A stretch of DNA of 64,000 nt. It comes from Zingiber officinale (Eukaryota; Streptophyta; Magnoliopsida; Zingiberales; Zingiberaceae). Positions 46,434 through 58,302 of the stretch are shown here, piece after piece. A model generated the notes under the pieces. The model saw only the letters and a list, made by a program, of their open reading frames with translations, did no database searches and was not told where the DNA came from. The position numbers were made by a program, and so were the translations under genes. The stretch covers positions 31,750,492-31,814,491 of the forward strand of contig NC_056004.1 in NCBI RefSeq assembly GCF_018446385.1, written 5' to 3'. Each line of letters opens with the position of its first letter. Position 1 is the first letter of the stretch.

Positions 46434-46438
46434 GTTAC

Positions 46439-47922
46439 AAACATCATTATGAAGTCTCAGTTTGAGGGTAATTAAAACTCTTAAAATTCAAGATATCTAA
46501 TATTTCATGTTTTGCATTTTATGAAATAAAAATGGAATTTGAGAGTTAAAAGATATATAAGGTCCATCATACAAATATTAGCTAAAATTATAAATGCCTA
46601 CTTCGAGGTTATGTTTACCAAGAAGAAGAAATTTTAGTGATTCAGAAATCCCCAATCATGAACCTAATCTTAGGTCTCAACAGCGTAATATTTTAAAATA
46701 ATCACTCAAATATTGAGTACGGTACGAAAACAAAGGTCCTAACTACAAATCATGTTTGACACCTTTATATTCTTACATTATATTTCCACACCGGATAACC
46801 GATTAACCACCATCAGCATGTCTGTGTGGGCATCTTTAGTTTACAGTATCATACAATCTAGTCCACTATTCAAGTTTATTTCTGCTTGATCTTGAGGGTG
46901 GATGTTAAGATATTATCCCTATGAATTGGACTCTTTTCTGGCATCTCAAGTATTGGCATAAGTGGACACTCAATAAAATTCAAAGCTTTTAACCAAAGGG
47001 AGAAGCTACTCTTTTTGAAACAATAGATTGGTTCCTAGCAGGGTTTTGTTTACTCCCAGAATGTATTGTTGAACAATCTTCTATCTACACCAGAGCACAT
47101 CTTACAAAGGAATAATTGCCTTGGTAGCAAAATGTCAGGAAACCAATTTCAAAATTTCTTAAGGCAAAGGATTGATTCTTAACAACATCGACAAGGGTTA
47201 TTATCAAAAGCACTGTAAAGTTCAAGTATTCATGTATCCAACAGAAATAATTGCACTCAAGACCAGCTGATAATGACATGTTGCTATTCCATTTACAGTA
47301 TTTTATAGATATACCAGTCATACTAACCATAACAGACAAATTAACATAGTTTAATAGTTCTGTAATAATTAATTGTAAACTATACGATATTGTCCCTAAC
47401 TAGTTTGTTGATTTCTTTTTTTAAAAAAATAATAATAAATAAATGAAGACAAAAAAACACAATCAATCAGTTAACAAGGGCTCTGCTACACCACAATAAT
47501 TCACCTAAGACAAAGAAAGAATGAAATAGTGACAGCATTTCCATCTTGCTATCTTTTCATTATGTGAAAGCATGGAAATTGCAAACAAAGCACATAAACA
47601 AAACATGCATGCTTGAGAAGCAACTGAGACTATCAATATGTAATGCAAGAGTATGCATACATAACTCTAAACAGTTTTAATAACACATAATTTACAATGA
47701 TAAACGGAGAGAAGAAAGAGAAGACAGAAGAAATATAAATGCTAAAGTAATACACAGAAATCAACAATCCCGTAATTTCCCAATCATGTGCCAGTGCATA
47801 GTCAAGAAGCACTTAAAAATCACACCAGAAGAAGAAACTCAATTATATTATGTCAATATCTTCCAAGTAACCTTAGATAAGGTTTCTCTTAGTTTTAGTA
47901 TGATTGTCTTGATTACCTAGTC
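46439..47922. other. Intergenic; PPR gene 3' flank
   Basis: No gene seen. AT-rich, with an 84-residue minus frame (47085-47339) of no recognisable family. The last few hundred bases are probably the 3' UTR of the PPR gene. Confidence 0.4.
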
Positions 47923-49827
47923 TTAGAAAATACACCTTCCAGTCTGATTGGCTACTCGCCTTTTCACTCTATTCTTCGCTCTCTCTGCCCAACCATGGAA
48001 AATGTTGGAAACTTGAAGCTTCCCAGAGAAATTCATCTTCTGTGCCAACTCGTATAGTATATCAGACGTCCCTGAACTAGAAAAGTCAGCAGCAAACTTA
48101 TTGTAGTTTATCTGAGGGGCTTGCGTTCCTTTGCTTATCATCTCTTCCAGGTATTTGTGTGCCTTCTCTGGCCTTCCGTGCCGTATATGGCCCCCAATAA
48201 AGACAGTATAAGAATTGACATCTGGGCAAATACCCTTTAGTCCCATCTCTTCCCACACAGCGCAGCCCATCTGATAATTATTTTCATGGAAATAAGATTT
48301 CATGAGCATATTATATGTGTGAATTGTGGGCTCAAAGCCTTTCTTAATCATTGTATTGTAGATTCGAACAGCATCATCTGGCATGTTTCTGTTTGTCATG
48401 AGTTTAATCAAGGCATTGTATGTCCGACCATCTGGCGGGCATCCTTTACCAGTCATCTCACTCAACAGCCCTGAAACTTTATCCATTTGCTGGGCATTTC
48501 CAAACCCCACAATCAAGCAAGTATAGGTTGCAACATCCAGAGCGCTTCCTGCATCCAGCATTTCTTGGAAACAATTGACTGCCAAATCCATCTGCCCAGC
48601 CTTACAGAGGTCCTGTATTATGATTGTAAATGTCTTAGCATTTGGAAGTGGACCCTTATCTTTCATTAGCTCAAGAAGCTTGATTGCATCTGATCTCCTA
48701 TGTGCCCGAATCAAGCCATCAATCATTGTATTATATACAACAGCATCTGGCTTGAATCCCATACCCAGCATCTCATTCCAGACCCTACCAGACTCCATGA
48801 GGTCAGGTGGGTACTGATCTTTCATCTTCTCGAAGAGTGCTTGAGCTTCCGTCCCAAGTTTTGCTTTCGCCAAAGCTTCAATCAAGCAGTTGAATGTTTC
48901 TAATCCAGCCTTAAAGTTGAATCTTTCCATCATCTGAAAAATGGCCATTGATTTCTTCATCTGACGAGCGGCTGAAAATCCAATGATCGCAATCTTGAAA
49001 GCGTCCATATTTAAGAATCCCTCCCTGCCCATTTCTTCAAGCAACGCCACCATCGTCTCAAACTGCCTCGTCTTACTGAGAATGCTGAGCATCTTCGTGT
49101 CGGTTTCAGAGTTATGGGAGAAATCCAAGCGGCCACCATCCCAACTGAAGAACCGGTGTGCTGGCTTAGGGGCATGTCGGAAGCGTTCAAGCACAGCCTC
49201 CATGTTCCGATCGGAAAGAAAGAGGTCTTCAATCACCTTGCAAACGCGTTCTACCTCCTTCACGTCGGATGGGCTCTCGCAGTTAGGCTCAGCATCCGAA
49301 TCAGAGGCGGAAGACGAGGTGCAGACGAATCGAGATGCAGCGTTCAGGCAGAAGGGTGGCACTTGTCCCTGGGGATAAGGCGGGCGAGAGTGGGGCGGAA
49401 GGGGCCACGGCAGAAAAGGCGAAACTTGACGGCGAGAACGATGGAAAGCACAATGAGGCAGATAATGAGGATGACGAGACAGGGGCAAAGGAAGACGACG
49501 CACCCGTTTCTGTTGCTGTAGTTCTCGTCGTCCTCCTCCTCCACTCCGGCCTTCCTTTCCCTGGATCGGATCTGAAGGGCACGGGCCGGGGGTGAGGGCG
49601 CCATCAAAGAATTCTGCTTCGGCAAGCGAGGAGGAGAAGCGAGAAAGACAAAGGCGAAGGTGGATTTCGCTCAAGAGAAGACCCATCCGCCCTCCATCAA
49701 CGGCGAATGGGCTAGGGCTCGAGGAAGAAGGCAGTGTGGTAGAAGTGCCAGTCTCGAAGAAGAAGATAGATGTCGGCGAATCGAGGAAGGTAGTTTCATC
49801 TAAATTTAAAAAATAAAAGCCACTCAT
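47923..49827 (-). CDS. Pentatricopeptide-repeat protein, At3g62470/At3g62540-like
   Basis: A single-exon frame of 634 residues. Met1 is at 49827; an in-frame Met48 at 49686 (GLLLSEIHLRLCLSRFSSSL) is the more likely start because it opens a presequence-like stretch. From residue ~165 the protein follows the family closely: DVKEVERVCKVIEDLF, then tandem 35-residue P-type PPR motifs from ~240 to 580 (e.g. DAVVYNTMIDGLIRAHRRSD, CPPDGRTYNALIKLMTNRNM, PTIHTYNMLMKSYF), and the C-terminal NKFAADFSSSG...ELAQKMNFSGK tail. Members bind organellar RNA, mostly in mitochondria. One motif is shortened: after KMKDQYPPDL the frame jumps to MESGRVWNEM, losing about 16-20 residues expected in relatives. The N-terminal ~100 residues look unlike the family and overlap another frame, so the 5' gene model is uncertain. 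Confidence 0.88.
   Translation of the reverse strand: MSGFYFLNLDETTFLDSPTSIFFFETGTSTTLPSSSSPSPFAVDGGRMGLLLSEIHLRLCLSRFSSSLAEAEFFDGALTPGPCPSDPIQGKEGRSGGGGRRELQQQKRVRRLPLPLSRHPHYLPHCAFHRSRRQVSPFLPWPLPPHSRPPYPQGQVPPFCLNAASRFVCTSSSASDSDAEPNCESPSDVKEVERVCKVIEDLFLSDRNMEAVLERFRHAPKPAHRFFSWDGGRLDFSHNSETDTKMLSILSKTRQFETMVALLEEMGREGFLNMDAFKIAIIGFSAARQMKKSMAIFQMMERFNFKAGLETFNCLIEALAKAKLGTEAQALFEKMKDQYPPDLMESGRVWNEMLGMGFKPDAVVYNTMIDGLIRAHRRSDAIKLLELMKDKGPLPNAKTFTIIIQDLCKAGQMDLAVNCFQEMLDAGSALDVATYTCLIVGFGNAQQMDKVSGLLSEMTGKGCPPDGRTYNALIKLMTNRNMPDDAVRIYNTMIKKGFEPTIHTYNMLMKSYFHENNYQMGCAVWEEMGLKGICPDVNSYTVFIGGHIRHGRPEKAHKYLEEMISKGTQAPQINYNKFAADFSSSGTSDILYELAQKMNFSGKLQVSNIFHGWAERAKNRVKRRVANQTGRCIF
49344..49625 (-). 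other. Overlapping ORF with a membrane segment
   Basis: A 93-residue frame on the same strand as, but out of frame with, the PPR gene, covering its residues ~68-161. It starts MPKQNSLMAPSPPARALQIR and has an acidic patch (KAGVEEEDDENYS). A strong single transmembrane stretch follows (CVVFLCPCLVILIICLIVLS and on to AVKF), then a Cys/Arg tail. It looks more protein-like than the PPR frame in the same bases. It may be a separate small gene, a 5' exon with its own frame, or chance; I do not recognise the family. Confidence 0.35.
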
Positions 49828-50815
49828 TCACCACTTCAGTTTACTTTAGCGGATAAAATCATCCATCCACTGCAAATAATCTTTGATGATTTATCTTTCA
49901 CGTATTAGTTTATGAACTGACAGAGCCACTTACCATCATAAAATACAAGAATACATTTAGAGCATCATAACATAAATAAAAATAAATTTTTCCACTAATA
50001 AATGTGAATAATTACAACTAAATTATTTAATATAAGATGTTTATTTTTCTCTAATTTTAAGGCAAAAAATCATCAATTATTCATCATAAATAACAGCCTA
50101 AGTTTTTGTCTGCTCATCAAATCATATATTAATACACATGAAATATATCTACTTTTGAAAATATCCACTATCAAGTAGTAAAAAATTGACCATTAAAATT
50201 AGATTTTACAAATAACAAATCAAAAGAAAGAAATAGACTAATTTTTATTATTTTTTTATTTTGATTTTTTTAACATATTAATGTCACCCATTTTATATTA
50301 TAAGCAACTATTAAATTATAAAAAAACATATAAAAATAACTATTTATTATTATTATTTTAATTCAGATATTTAGTTTCAAGCTAATTAATTCTAAAAGTG
50401 ATACCGGGTCCAATAGAAGGTTTTTACTTACCATAAAAAATTTATCCCCATAAAAAATTCATCCCACTACAATAAAATCTCTGTATTAATATTCTCATTT
50501 AAGCACGCTTAATTTCAGAATTTTAATGAAATCTTAGTGCATTAGTGCTATATAACTATTTAATTAATGAAAATTGAATAGATTGATCAAAGTTATTGAT
50601 TTGATAGTAAGTAAAAGTATGTGCAGGTGAGAAGGCATTCTCTCAACAAAGATGAACCTTCAATAGGGAAAAGTTAATAACCATGAAAAGGATACAAATA
50701 CAGTGAAACTAAAAATGACAATCAAGTATCCAATACACAAAGAAAAAGTGTGGACTTGGACCTTGCAAAGATTTTGTAGCAAAAAATATTCTTTTCCTTA
50801 TCAAAAGCTGCTACA
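49828..50815. other. AT-rich intergenic, PPR promoter side
   Basis: No gene or clear repeat recognised. Very AT-rich from 49970 to 50600. Confidence 0.45.
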
Positions 50816-52205
50816 ATAATTTATCAAAGGGCCATTTTTTGAATCAACTAAAAGGTATACACTATTTTAATATTTATTAAAAGACACATTCAATTATGCT
50901 TTTTCTATTCTATTCTTCTCTTTCTATTTCTCTTTTCTTTATTCTCTTTCTCTTTCTCTTTCGTGCATATATAAATATTCATATTAGGTCTGCGTTGAGT
51001 CTTATATGAATATGATATATTAATATCAGGTCTATGTTAGGATTAGGGGGTTAGAGATGATTATTTCAATAATATTTTAATATATTCAGAAAAGTTGAAA
51101 TAAACAATGAAATGCATCGTTGGAATTTTTACAGCCTCAAAAATTTAGAAGACCTAAAATGAGTCTCCATAAATAGATTTCAGTCAAAAATCACTGATGG
51201 ACCTAAACAACTCATTTCAGGTCCTTTGAATTCTAAGATTATAAGGAGTCTAACGATGTTCTCCATTATTTATTTCGGTTTCTCCAGAGGTGTTAAATAT
51301 AATAAGGAAGAATCAACACTAAACCCCAACATATGCGTGATATATTCATATCAGGCCCAATGTGTCCATCAATAAATTTTGATCAAAACTCATTGATGAA
51401 TCTAAACATGTCTGATTGAACCCATTTCGGATCCTTTGGATTTCTGAGATTGCAAAAAGTCCAACAATGTCTTGTATTACTTATTTTAGATTTTCAGGAG
51501 TGTTAAAATGTAATAAGGAAAAATCGACTCTAAATATCAACGTGGGTCTGATATAGAATCATATCAAGCCCATGTTGGCCTTGCCCAACATGTCCATCAA
51601 TGAGTTTCGGTCAAAATCTACTGATGGATCTAAACATGTCGATTGAATCTATTTCAGGTCATGTGAATTTCTGAAACTATAAGAAGTCCAACAATGTCCT
51701 CCCTTGCTTATTTTAACTTCTCGAAGATGTTAAAATATAATAAAAAAAAAATCGTCTCTAGATCCTAATATGAATCATATCAGACCTACGTTGAGTCTGA
51801 TATGAAATCATATTAGACTCATATCGAGCCTGATATGATTCATATCAAGTCTAAAGTAGACTCATATTGGAGTTTAGAATTGATTTTTTAATAATATTTT
51901 AACACATCTGAAGACACTGAATAAGTAATAAAGAGTACCATTAGACTTCTTGTCGTCTTATAAATCTACATGTCCTAAAATAGATCCAATCGAACCTATC
52001 TAGGTCCATATCAAATTTATATCGAGCCCAACATAAATTTGATATGAATATTTATGCATGTAGAGAGGAAAGAGAAGAGAGGAGAGAAAGGAGGTTGCAT
52101 GCATACGAAGAAAGCACATAATTAAGTATCCTTGAATAAATACCAAAGTAACATATGTCTTTTGACTAATTCAGAAATTTACATACATCATTTGGTAAAT
52201 TGCCG
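50816..52205. mobile_element. MITE-like element with terminal inverted repeats
   Basis: The left end (AATTTATCAAAGGG, 50818) and the right end (CATTTGGTAAATTGC, 52189-52203) are inverted copies, and about 80 bases of similarity extend inward. Inside are three direct units of about 215-220 bp, marked by GGTGTTAAATATAATAAGG at ~51292, GTGTTAAAATGTAATAAGG at ~51503 and GTTAAAATATAATAAAA at ~51726. Further partial copies lie in inverted orientation at 51085-51160 and 51901-51990. No coding capacity. A truncated relative lies at 21486-22199. Confidence 0.7.
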
Positions 52206-53013
52206 AAGCTAGTATGTAAATACATTGGAAAAGGTCCTGCAACGATATTCAAAGAATTTGTCAAAGTGTCCAATTCAAGAAAAATGGTGCGGTTTCATTC
52301 AAAGTATAAATTGCAAGAAAGACCAAAGGATTGCCATGCGACAATAACTGTAATTGTATAACATCAAAAGATACATCATGAATAAACACACATCTTTCCA
52401 TCTGTTAGAAGTAATTTCACCTGAAACAGTCAGATGTAACTTCTCAGGACTTTTTTCTGCTTCCTTAACCATTATGTTAACTATTTTGCATACACAATTT
52501 CTTGAAGATGCTGCTATACAAAATAGAGCTTCGAAATTCATGGTGAATAAGTTCTACAACCTGAATTTACAGCATTTTTCACCATTTGTAATTTCAAATT
52601 TATAAACTTAGACATTAATATATGATATAGAATACGTCAGTGCCTACATGTCTCACAAATTGAGTCATTCATCTTCTTCAAAGAAACTACTAAAGACCAA
52701 CAACAGCCATAAGAAAATGTTACGATAGAATAAAATAAAATTAAAAAAAAGGACCAGGAGTGTACAGCTTATAACTTTAGCATATCATGATATCACAACT
52801 ACCCATTTCTTCAAGATAAGAAAATGCTATCATAAGCCAAAAAAAGAATGAAATTTAGGTTAATCATACTTGACAAAATATCTGCTTGAATCAAAGAATG
52901 AATAGAAGTGCAGCAATGAATCTTCAAGATGCTGAAAAAGAACTGCTAAGGTATACAAAGGAGAATGTCTCCAAGCGTCATCAAACTTGTAACACAAGCA
53001 ATTCAAAAACAAA
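52206..53013. other. FAM91 3' flank
   Basis: Probably contains the 3' UTR of the FAM91-type gene just above. The complementary open frames at 52299-52605 and the plus-strand frame at 52886-53251 are not recognisable proteins. Confidence 0.45.
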
Positions 53014-56000
53014 CTATAATGACGTCCTAGTTGCCTGCATCAAAGTAGATGCAGATGATGCCTCTGCTATTAGCAAAACAGGCTGTCTAGCTTGCAAACA
53101 TGCACATATATCAAATGGGTGTAATGATGCCCCATCAAACAATAAATTAACACCAGGTAGGACAACTTCTCTACTGTGTTCCTCATCCGATTCATGTTTT
53201 GTTCCATCAGCAGAAGTTGACTCTTCAAATGGTTGTGCACCAGCTTCATAAATGGAACTAAGTGCATAAGACCTGTAGGCAGATAAACTCAAAGAGAATT
53301 AAACATAGTTGGGGCTAAACAAAGAAAACATAGAACAAATCTGCAATTTCATAGTCAGTCTACATAACTAAATTTTACAGAAACAATTAGATCACAGAAA
53401 CAAATGATGATAAATTGTAATAGTTAGCACAGACTTATTATTTGATCCTTCATAAGATCACAGTCAGGCTAAGATCACAGTCAGGCTTCATAATATTCAG
53501 TGTAAAACAGAAGAGATAACCAGATAGTATATTTTAAATGAAGAAACAGTTGACATAAAATATAAGCACGAGTTTATAGAGTTTACAACATAATTGTGCA
53601 TGAGTAAGGAGGTTTTATTATCTTTGGGGACTTTGATTTATCATAAGTACTACAAGAGAGATCATTATAACCGCGACAGCTTTTTAATTGCCGCATTTTA
53701 GAACATGATTACGTGAATATTATTCTTCCCTATCTGAAGGTCAAATTAGACTTGTAGAACAATGACCTGGTAATTAAAGGTATTACTTTGTGGAAAGTGG
53801 AGAAATACTACTATTTCATGGTACTAGCTACTGACGAAAGTTAGAATTGATTATAGACAATTTTCAAATGTCTATTGAGATTCTGCCGACCCAACCTAAT
53901 AGGATAAGACTTGGTTGTTATTGTTGTAGTATTGAGATTCTTATAACAAAGTACATTTTGTATGTTTCCACAGCGAACTCTAAATCGATAAAAATTTCAC
54001 AACCACAAAAGATGCAAACCACAACTAAAACAAATATATTATGACTTCACTATAATTGCAGGTTCAAATGGAACGCGGCAAAGCTTATAATATTGTTTCA
54101 TCACCTGAGAATGTTGCCATCAAAGCTAAGAATCTCTGGTCGGCACCTTTGCCGATTTATTAGCTTGAGCCTCTGATGTTCACTGGAAGCTCCAGAGATT
54201 GGTGTTGAAGGATCCAAAAGTGGATTCCATCTTCCACTAGCATAACTGATCAAATGACGAGGTGATTCTCGAACCTGATCAATACGGTAAAACAACCTTG
54301 CTGTTCGGCCTGTTGCTTGGTATTCAGAGCACAGATCATACAATCTTTTTCTCAGATCTTGCATTGCATCATGGTGTTCGCTAAGCCAATCTGTTTGCAG
54401 TAAATGTGATGAGACTATCCTTTCACAAATTCTGCCACATAATTTGGGATTAAACAAAGGAATACCAAATTCCAAGCTTAAAGGAACCCATTCATACTTA
54501 TTATCATCTGATGAAAACATGTTTGAGTGTATCGCCTTCCTCAATCTTAGAAGGCGAATATAACCAACAGTTAATAACTCTATTTTGGTGGAGAGCTCAT
54601 TTAACAATGTATTTAAGTTTGCAATTCCTTCTGGATCTAGTCCCATATCTGACCCAATAGGTTGAATTGATCCATCAAAATTCTTAAGCGGTAATGCAAT
54701 ATCTACATAAACAGTTCTCCCAGAACTATCAAGATCATATCTACTGAGAGGTTGTACCAGCACAGCTGAATGCTTAAGCATTGAATTTAAACAATGTAAT
54801 AGTACATTTCCATTAACCAAATTTCCTTCGAACTTGCCCCCGAGGCCTCCCACTGTAGAACCATCCCAAGACCATATCAAGGCTTTCTCACAACCAGCTA
54901 ATGGGACAGGAAGCAATCGCAAACACTGTCCTTTCATCAAGACAACTGATATAGGTCCATTTTCCACTAGTGAGTACAAAACTAGTTTCATCCATGGTGT
55001 CATTGAAGAATATGAGGGTGGACCAAAGTGGAATGGACCTGAAGGTCCAGGTAAAACTGATGAAGCAGGAAGTGGAACCATTGACACAATAATATCATAG
55101 TCCCTGAGAAAGAGCCGTTCTAATGTTTTCGGTGCAAGAGAAGCCAAGCTTTCACAACGAAGAACATCAACACGGTACTTCCTTTTCCTTTTTGGAATGA
55201 TCCTTTCATTTTCTGGGCCATCCACAGATGCAACTTGTTGATCCCTCAGTGACTCATTTTCCTGTTTCGATGTGTTATCTTTAGCTGAAGTTTCTGAACA
55301 TGCAAGAAGATGGGCATTTGCAACATCACATTCCTCAAAAGAATCAGTCTGGTGAATACTAGTGTGATCATGTTTTGAAGAATCACCATTATAATATGTC
55401 TTTGCTTCATTTGTGTCTGAAATCCTAATCTCAGATATAAGCGAACTAGTGGCATCCATAAAAGGATTCTGTGTATTAGTTTCAGTAATTGTCTCCTTGT
55501 CACCATCAGCTACCCCACCGGGCTGATGGCGCTGTGTATCAGTTAGATTAATTGTTCTCTCATTCTTGTCATCTTCAACTACCCCGCCAGACTGTAGACA
55601 CTCAAGAACACAACGAAGGCTGAAAGCGTGATTGGCAAATTCCTGTAATTCGCCCTCAAATTTTTTCCCCTCTAATGTAGAGAGATCCTTGCAGAGATCA
55701 GCAATACTAGAATCACCAAGTTTTCCTGCTTCATAGAGTGTCACAGCATGAGACTTCAAACCTGCAAGCGATAGATAGGGGATCAGCTCAACTAATTAAG
55801 CTGTATTAAGGAAATGTTACAAGCTAGTGTCATCAAAGCAGTAAGTGCCCTCTTGTCAGTTGTCCCTAAGCATTCACTTGAGCAAATCGAGATGTTTAAT
55901 TCTACATACAATGTTTAATTCTACATACAAAAATTGTAGAGCTCAATATCATCACTAAAAGGTGTCATTGCATATATATAATAGTCCATCATGCTAGACG

Positions 56001-58302
56001 ATCCCATGAGCAATTATGTGATAGTTATTTATGCTTATGTGATATGATAGTTATTTAGGAAGTATATGTATGCTAATTATGTGTTGTTATTACTGACTCT
56101 TATATGTTAACTTCGGTTAATATCATAGTTTTGATCGTTGTCCTTCACTTCATTGCAGCATATACAATGTGTGTATTGTAATGCATGTTGATAGATTATT
56201 ACAGTGGACTAGGACTTGGACCTAGGGCATAATATAACGTCATATGACTTCCATTCTGAAATGGACTTCATAGGGGATGATGACAATATTTCAAATAGGG
56301 CTTCTAGCCTATTAAGATTATTTACGAACCATTTTACCAAGTTAACTCGAAAAAACCTGGCATAATGTGCAATGTGCAATCTGCAAAGTGCAAATCAAGG
56401 TGGATGATTTATCAATAGATAGAACATAGAAATAGATGTGTGCCGATACAAATGAGAAAACATGGAGCAAACCTGGTGAAACAGAACCCATCATCAGATA
56501 GGATGTTATATTGGCATCAACAACAAAAGCAACATGAGCAGTGCCAGAAATTGTTCTGTCTTTTTCAGCTACCAATCCATGATTCTGTTGACCAGATTTT
56601 TCTGAGCTGATGCTAGCATTAAAACTTTCGTCATCATCACTTAGAACATTGTTAGCCGAACCATGAATGCTAGAATCATGAAGGATGGATTCTGGATCCA
56701 AAAGCTTTATAGCCCAGCCCAATCGGCATGCAAATGACGCAGCTGCCTGCAGCTGAGAAAGGTTAGCCTGCAGTGTTGCTGCCAATTCAGCAACAGTTGC
56801 ATTCTCACTTGAGACAACAAAAACCGCATACAACAACCTGCACCAAAATCCAATGTGCGACTAACAATAATTTTATAACTAAAATTCAAACTATATTCAC
56901 AACATTGGTTTAACAATCCCTTCAGCTCAAAGTATCTTACTCTTCGATAGGATCCTCATAGGATTGTTCCCTGTTTGAAACAAAACCTTCAAGCCTGGAA
57001 ACTGAAAAAGTAGACGTTGGTCATCTGAAGAATTTGCAGGACTTAAGAAAGAACTATCAGAAAGGAATCACAGTTTCCTATACCGTTACATCAAAAACAA
57101 CCCAGTAACTACAGAAGTGAGCAGATAGTAGTGAGGCAGTATCCAGTAACTACAGAAGTGAGCAGATAGTAGTGAGGCAGTATCATAATACCAGTGATTG
57201 TAAACCTAAGTAACCCTGCAGTGGCACTGTAGTATCAGGTAAAGCTGACATGTGAGTTTAGGAGAAAGCAGCCTTGTCCAAGGGTAAAAACACCCTTTTG
57301 GATACCAAGTCAAAGTGGTAAGAGAAACAGTATTGTTGATTGAAGAACTATGAGACCCCCACCTCATATAGTTCAACAAAACAAGTTCATGGTGGACTAT
57401 TATTCCAATAAACTGTATATGGTTCTTAAATATATCAAGTGGTATAGTTTTAATATATCCAAAGCATCAGTCACATATAACATGAAGTCAATAGTAACAT
57501 TGAACATGCAAAGCATAATCTAAATGATCTAGCAGATAAATGACTCGTGAGGGAATATATATGTAACGCCAAGAGTGTCAATTGAGCATGGAAAAGACAT
57601 TCTGTGCACTATAATGAAACAATGGTTTTTGTTATATTCTATATCATATTCCACATTCCAAACTCATGCCAACTAGGTTAGAAAAGGGCAAAGATACATT
57701 GAGCTCCACCATTTTGTAACTATAATGAGTATTTAGCAAAATTGATCGCCATTCCATAAGAAGATAGACAATACCAAATATGAACATACCTTTGAACCGA
57801 TCATCAGGATAAACTGGTATATCCAAGTAAATCAATCCCCTTCTGTATAGACCTCTTACAATGTCAGGATCAAAAAGAACAAAAGAATTTACTTCCTCCT
57901 TGCAGACCTTGTCTATGGTTGCTGTTTCTTCTTCAGTGAGTTTCTACAGAGGAAAAGAGTGTTACCAGAGGCAGAATCAGCTCAAACAATTGGCTGGTGC
58001 ATCAGTATCAAGAAAGAATCTCCACTGAATCAGTAATGGATAATCAATTTCTAAATCTAGATGCATGGTGCAAAATTTGGGCAACTAGTATGATTAGAAA
58101 CAACAACATACAATTCATACAGGCAAGCCTTCTATCATATTTCAACAATTGATAAACAAAGGTTGTGAGAAAAACAGACCTTAAATTCTTCCAATGTAAA
58201 GTTAACAAGGCAAACTCCCCACCATGGCTCAACAGGAAAATCCACAGGCTGTGTGGGGAGCAATTCCTTAGCAATTGACTTGTTCAGCTTCCACATAATT
58301 TT
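53014..58302 (-). CDS. FAM91-family protein, C-terminal six exons (5' partial)
   Basis: Minus strand, exons 58180-58302, 57790-57943, 56941-57001, 56473-56837, 54105-55761 and 53014-53272, all with GT/AG borders and matching phase; 872 codons plus stop are visible. The first exon seen (KIMWKLNKSIAKELLPTQPV) corresponds to about residue 145 of FAM91 proteins, so the N-terminus (the MQRVPATIEEQ region) is not present. Strong family blocks are EEEVNSFVLFDPDIVRGLYR-type text in exon 2 (here KEEVNSFVLFDPD), DIPVYPDDRFK, REQSYEDPIEELLYAVFVVS, SENATVAELAATLQ, ASFACRLGW, the KRKRKYRVDVLRCESLASL stretch before the C-domain, LPGPSGPFHFGPPSYSSMTP, and PEILSFDGN. Animal FAM91A1 works with TBC1D23 and WDR11 in capturing vesicles at the trans-Golgi; a similar role here is inference from homology (Arabidopsis has one such gene, At1g35220). 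Confidence 0.9.
57102..57183. repeat. 41-bp perfect tandem duplication in a FAM91 intron
   Basis: Two identical adjacent copies starting CCAGTAACTACAGAAGTGAG at 57102 and 57143, within the intron between exons 56941-57001 and 57790-57943. Confidence 0.95.

Noticed and set aside
52886-53292. Plus-strand 121-residue frame opposite the last FAM91 exon
   Set aside because: Antisense shadow of a confidently assigned exon.
54101-55759. A complete 552-residue gene starting at the Met at 55759
   Set aside because: The sequence is one internal exon of the FAM91-type gene; exons on both sides join in phase, so the Met is internal.
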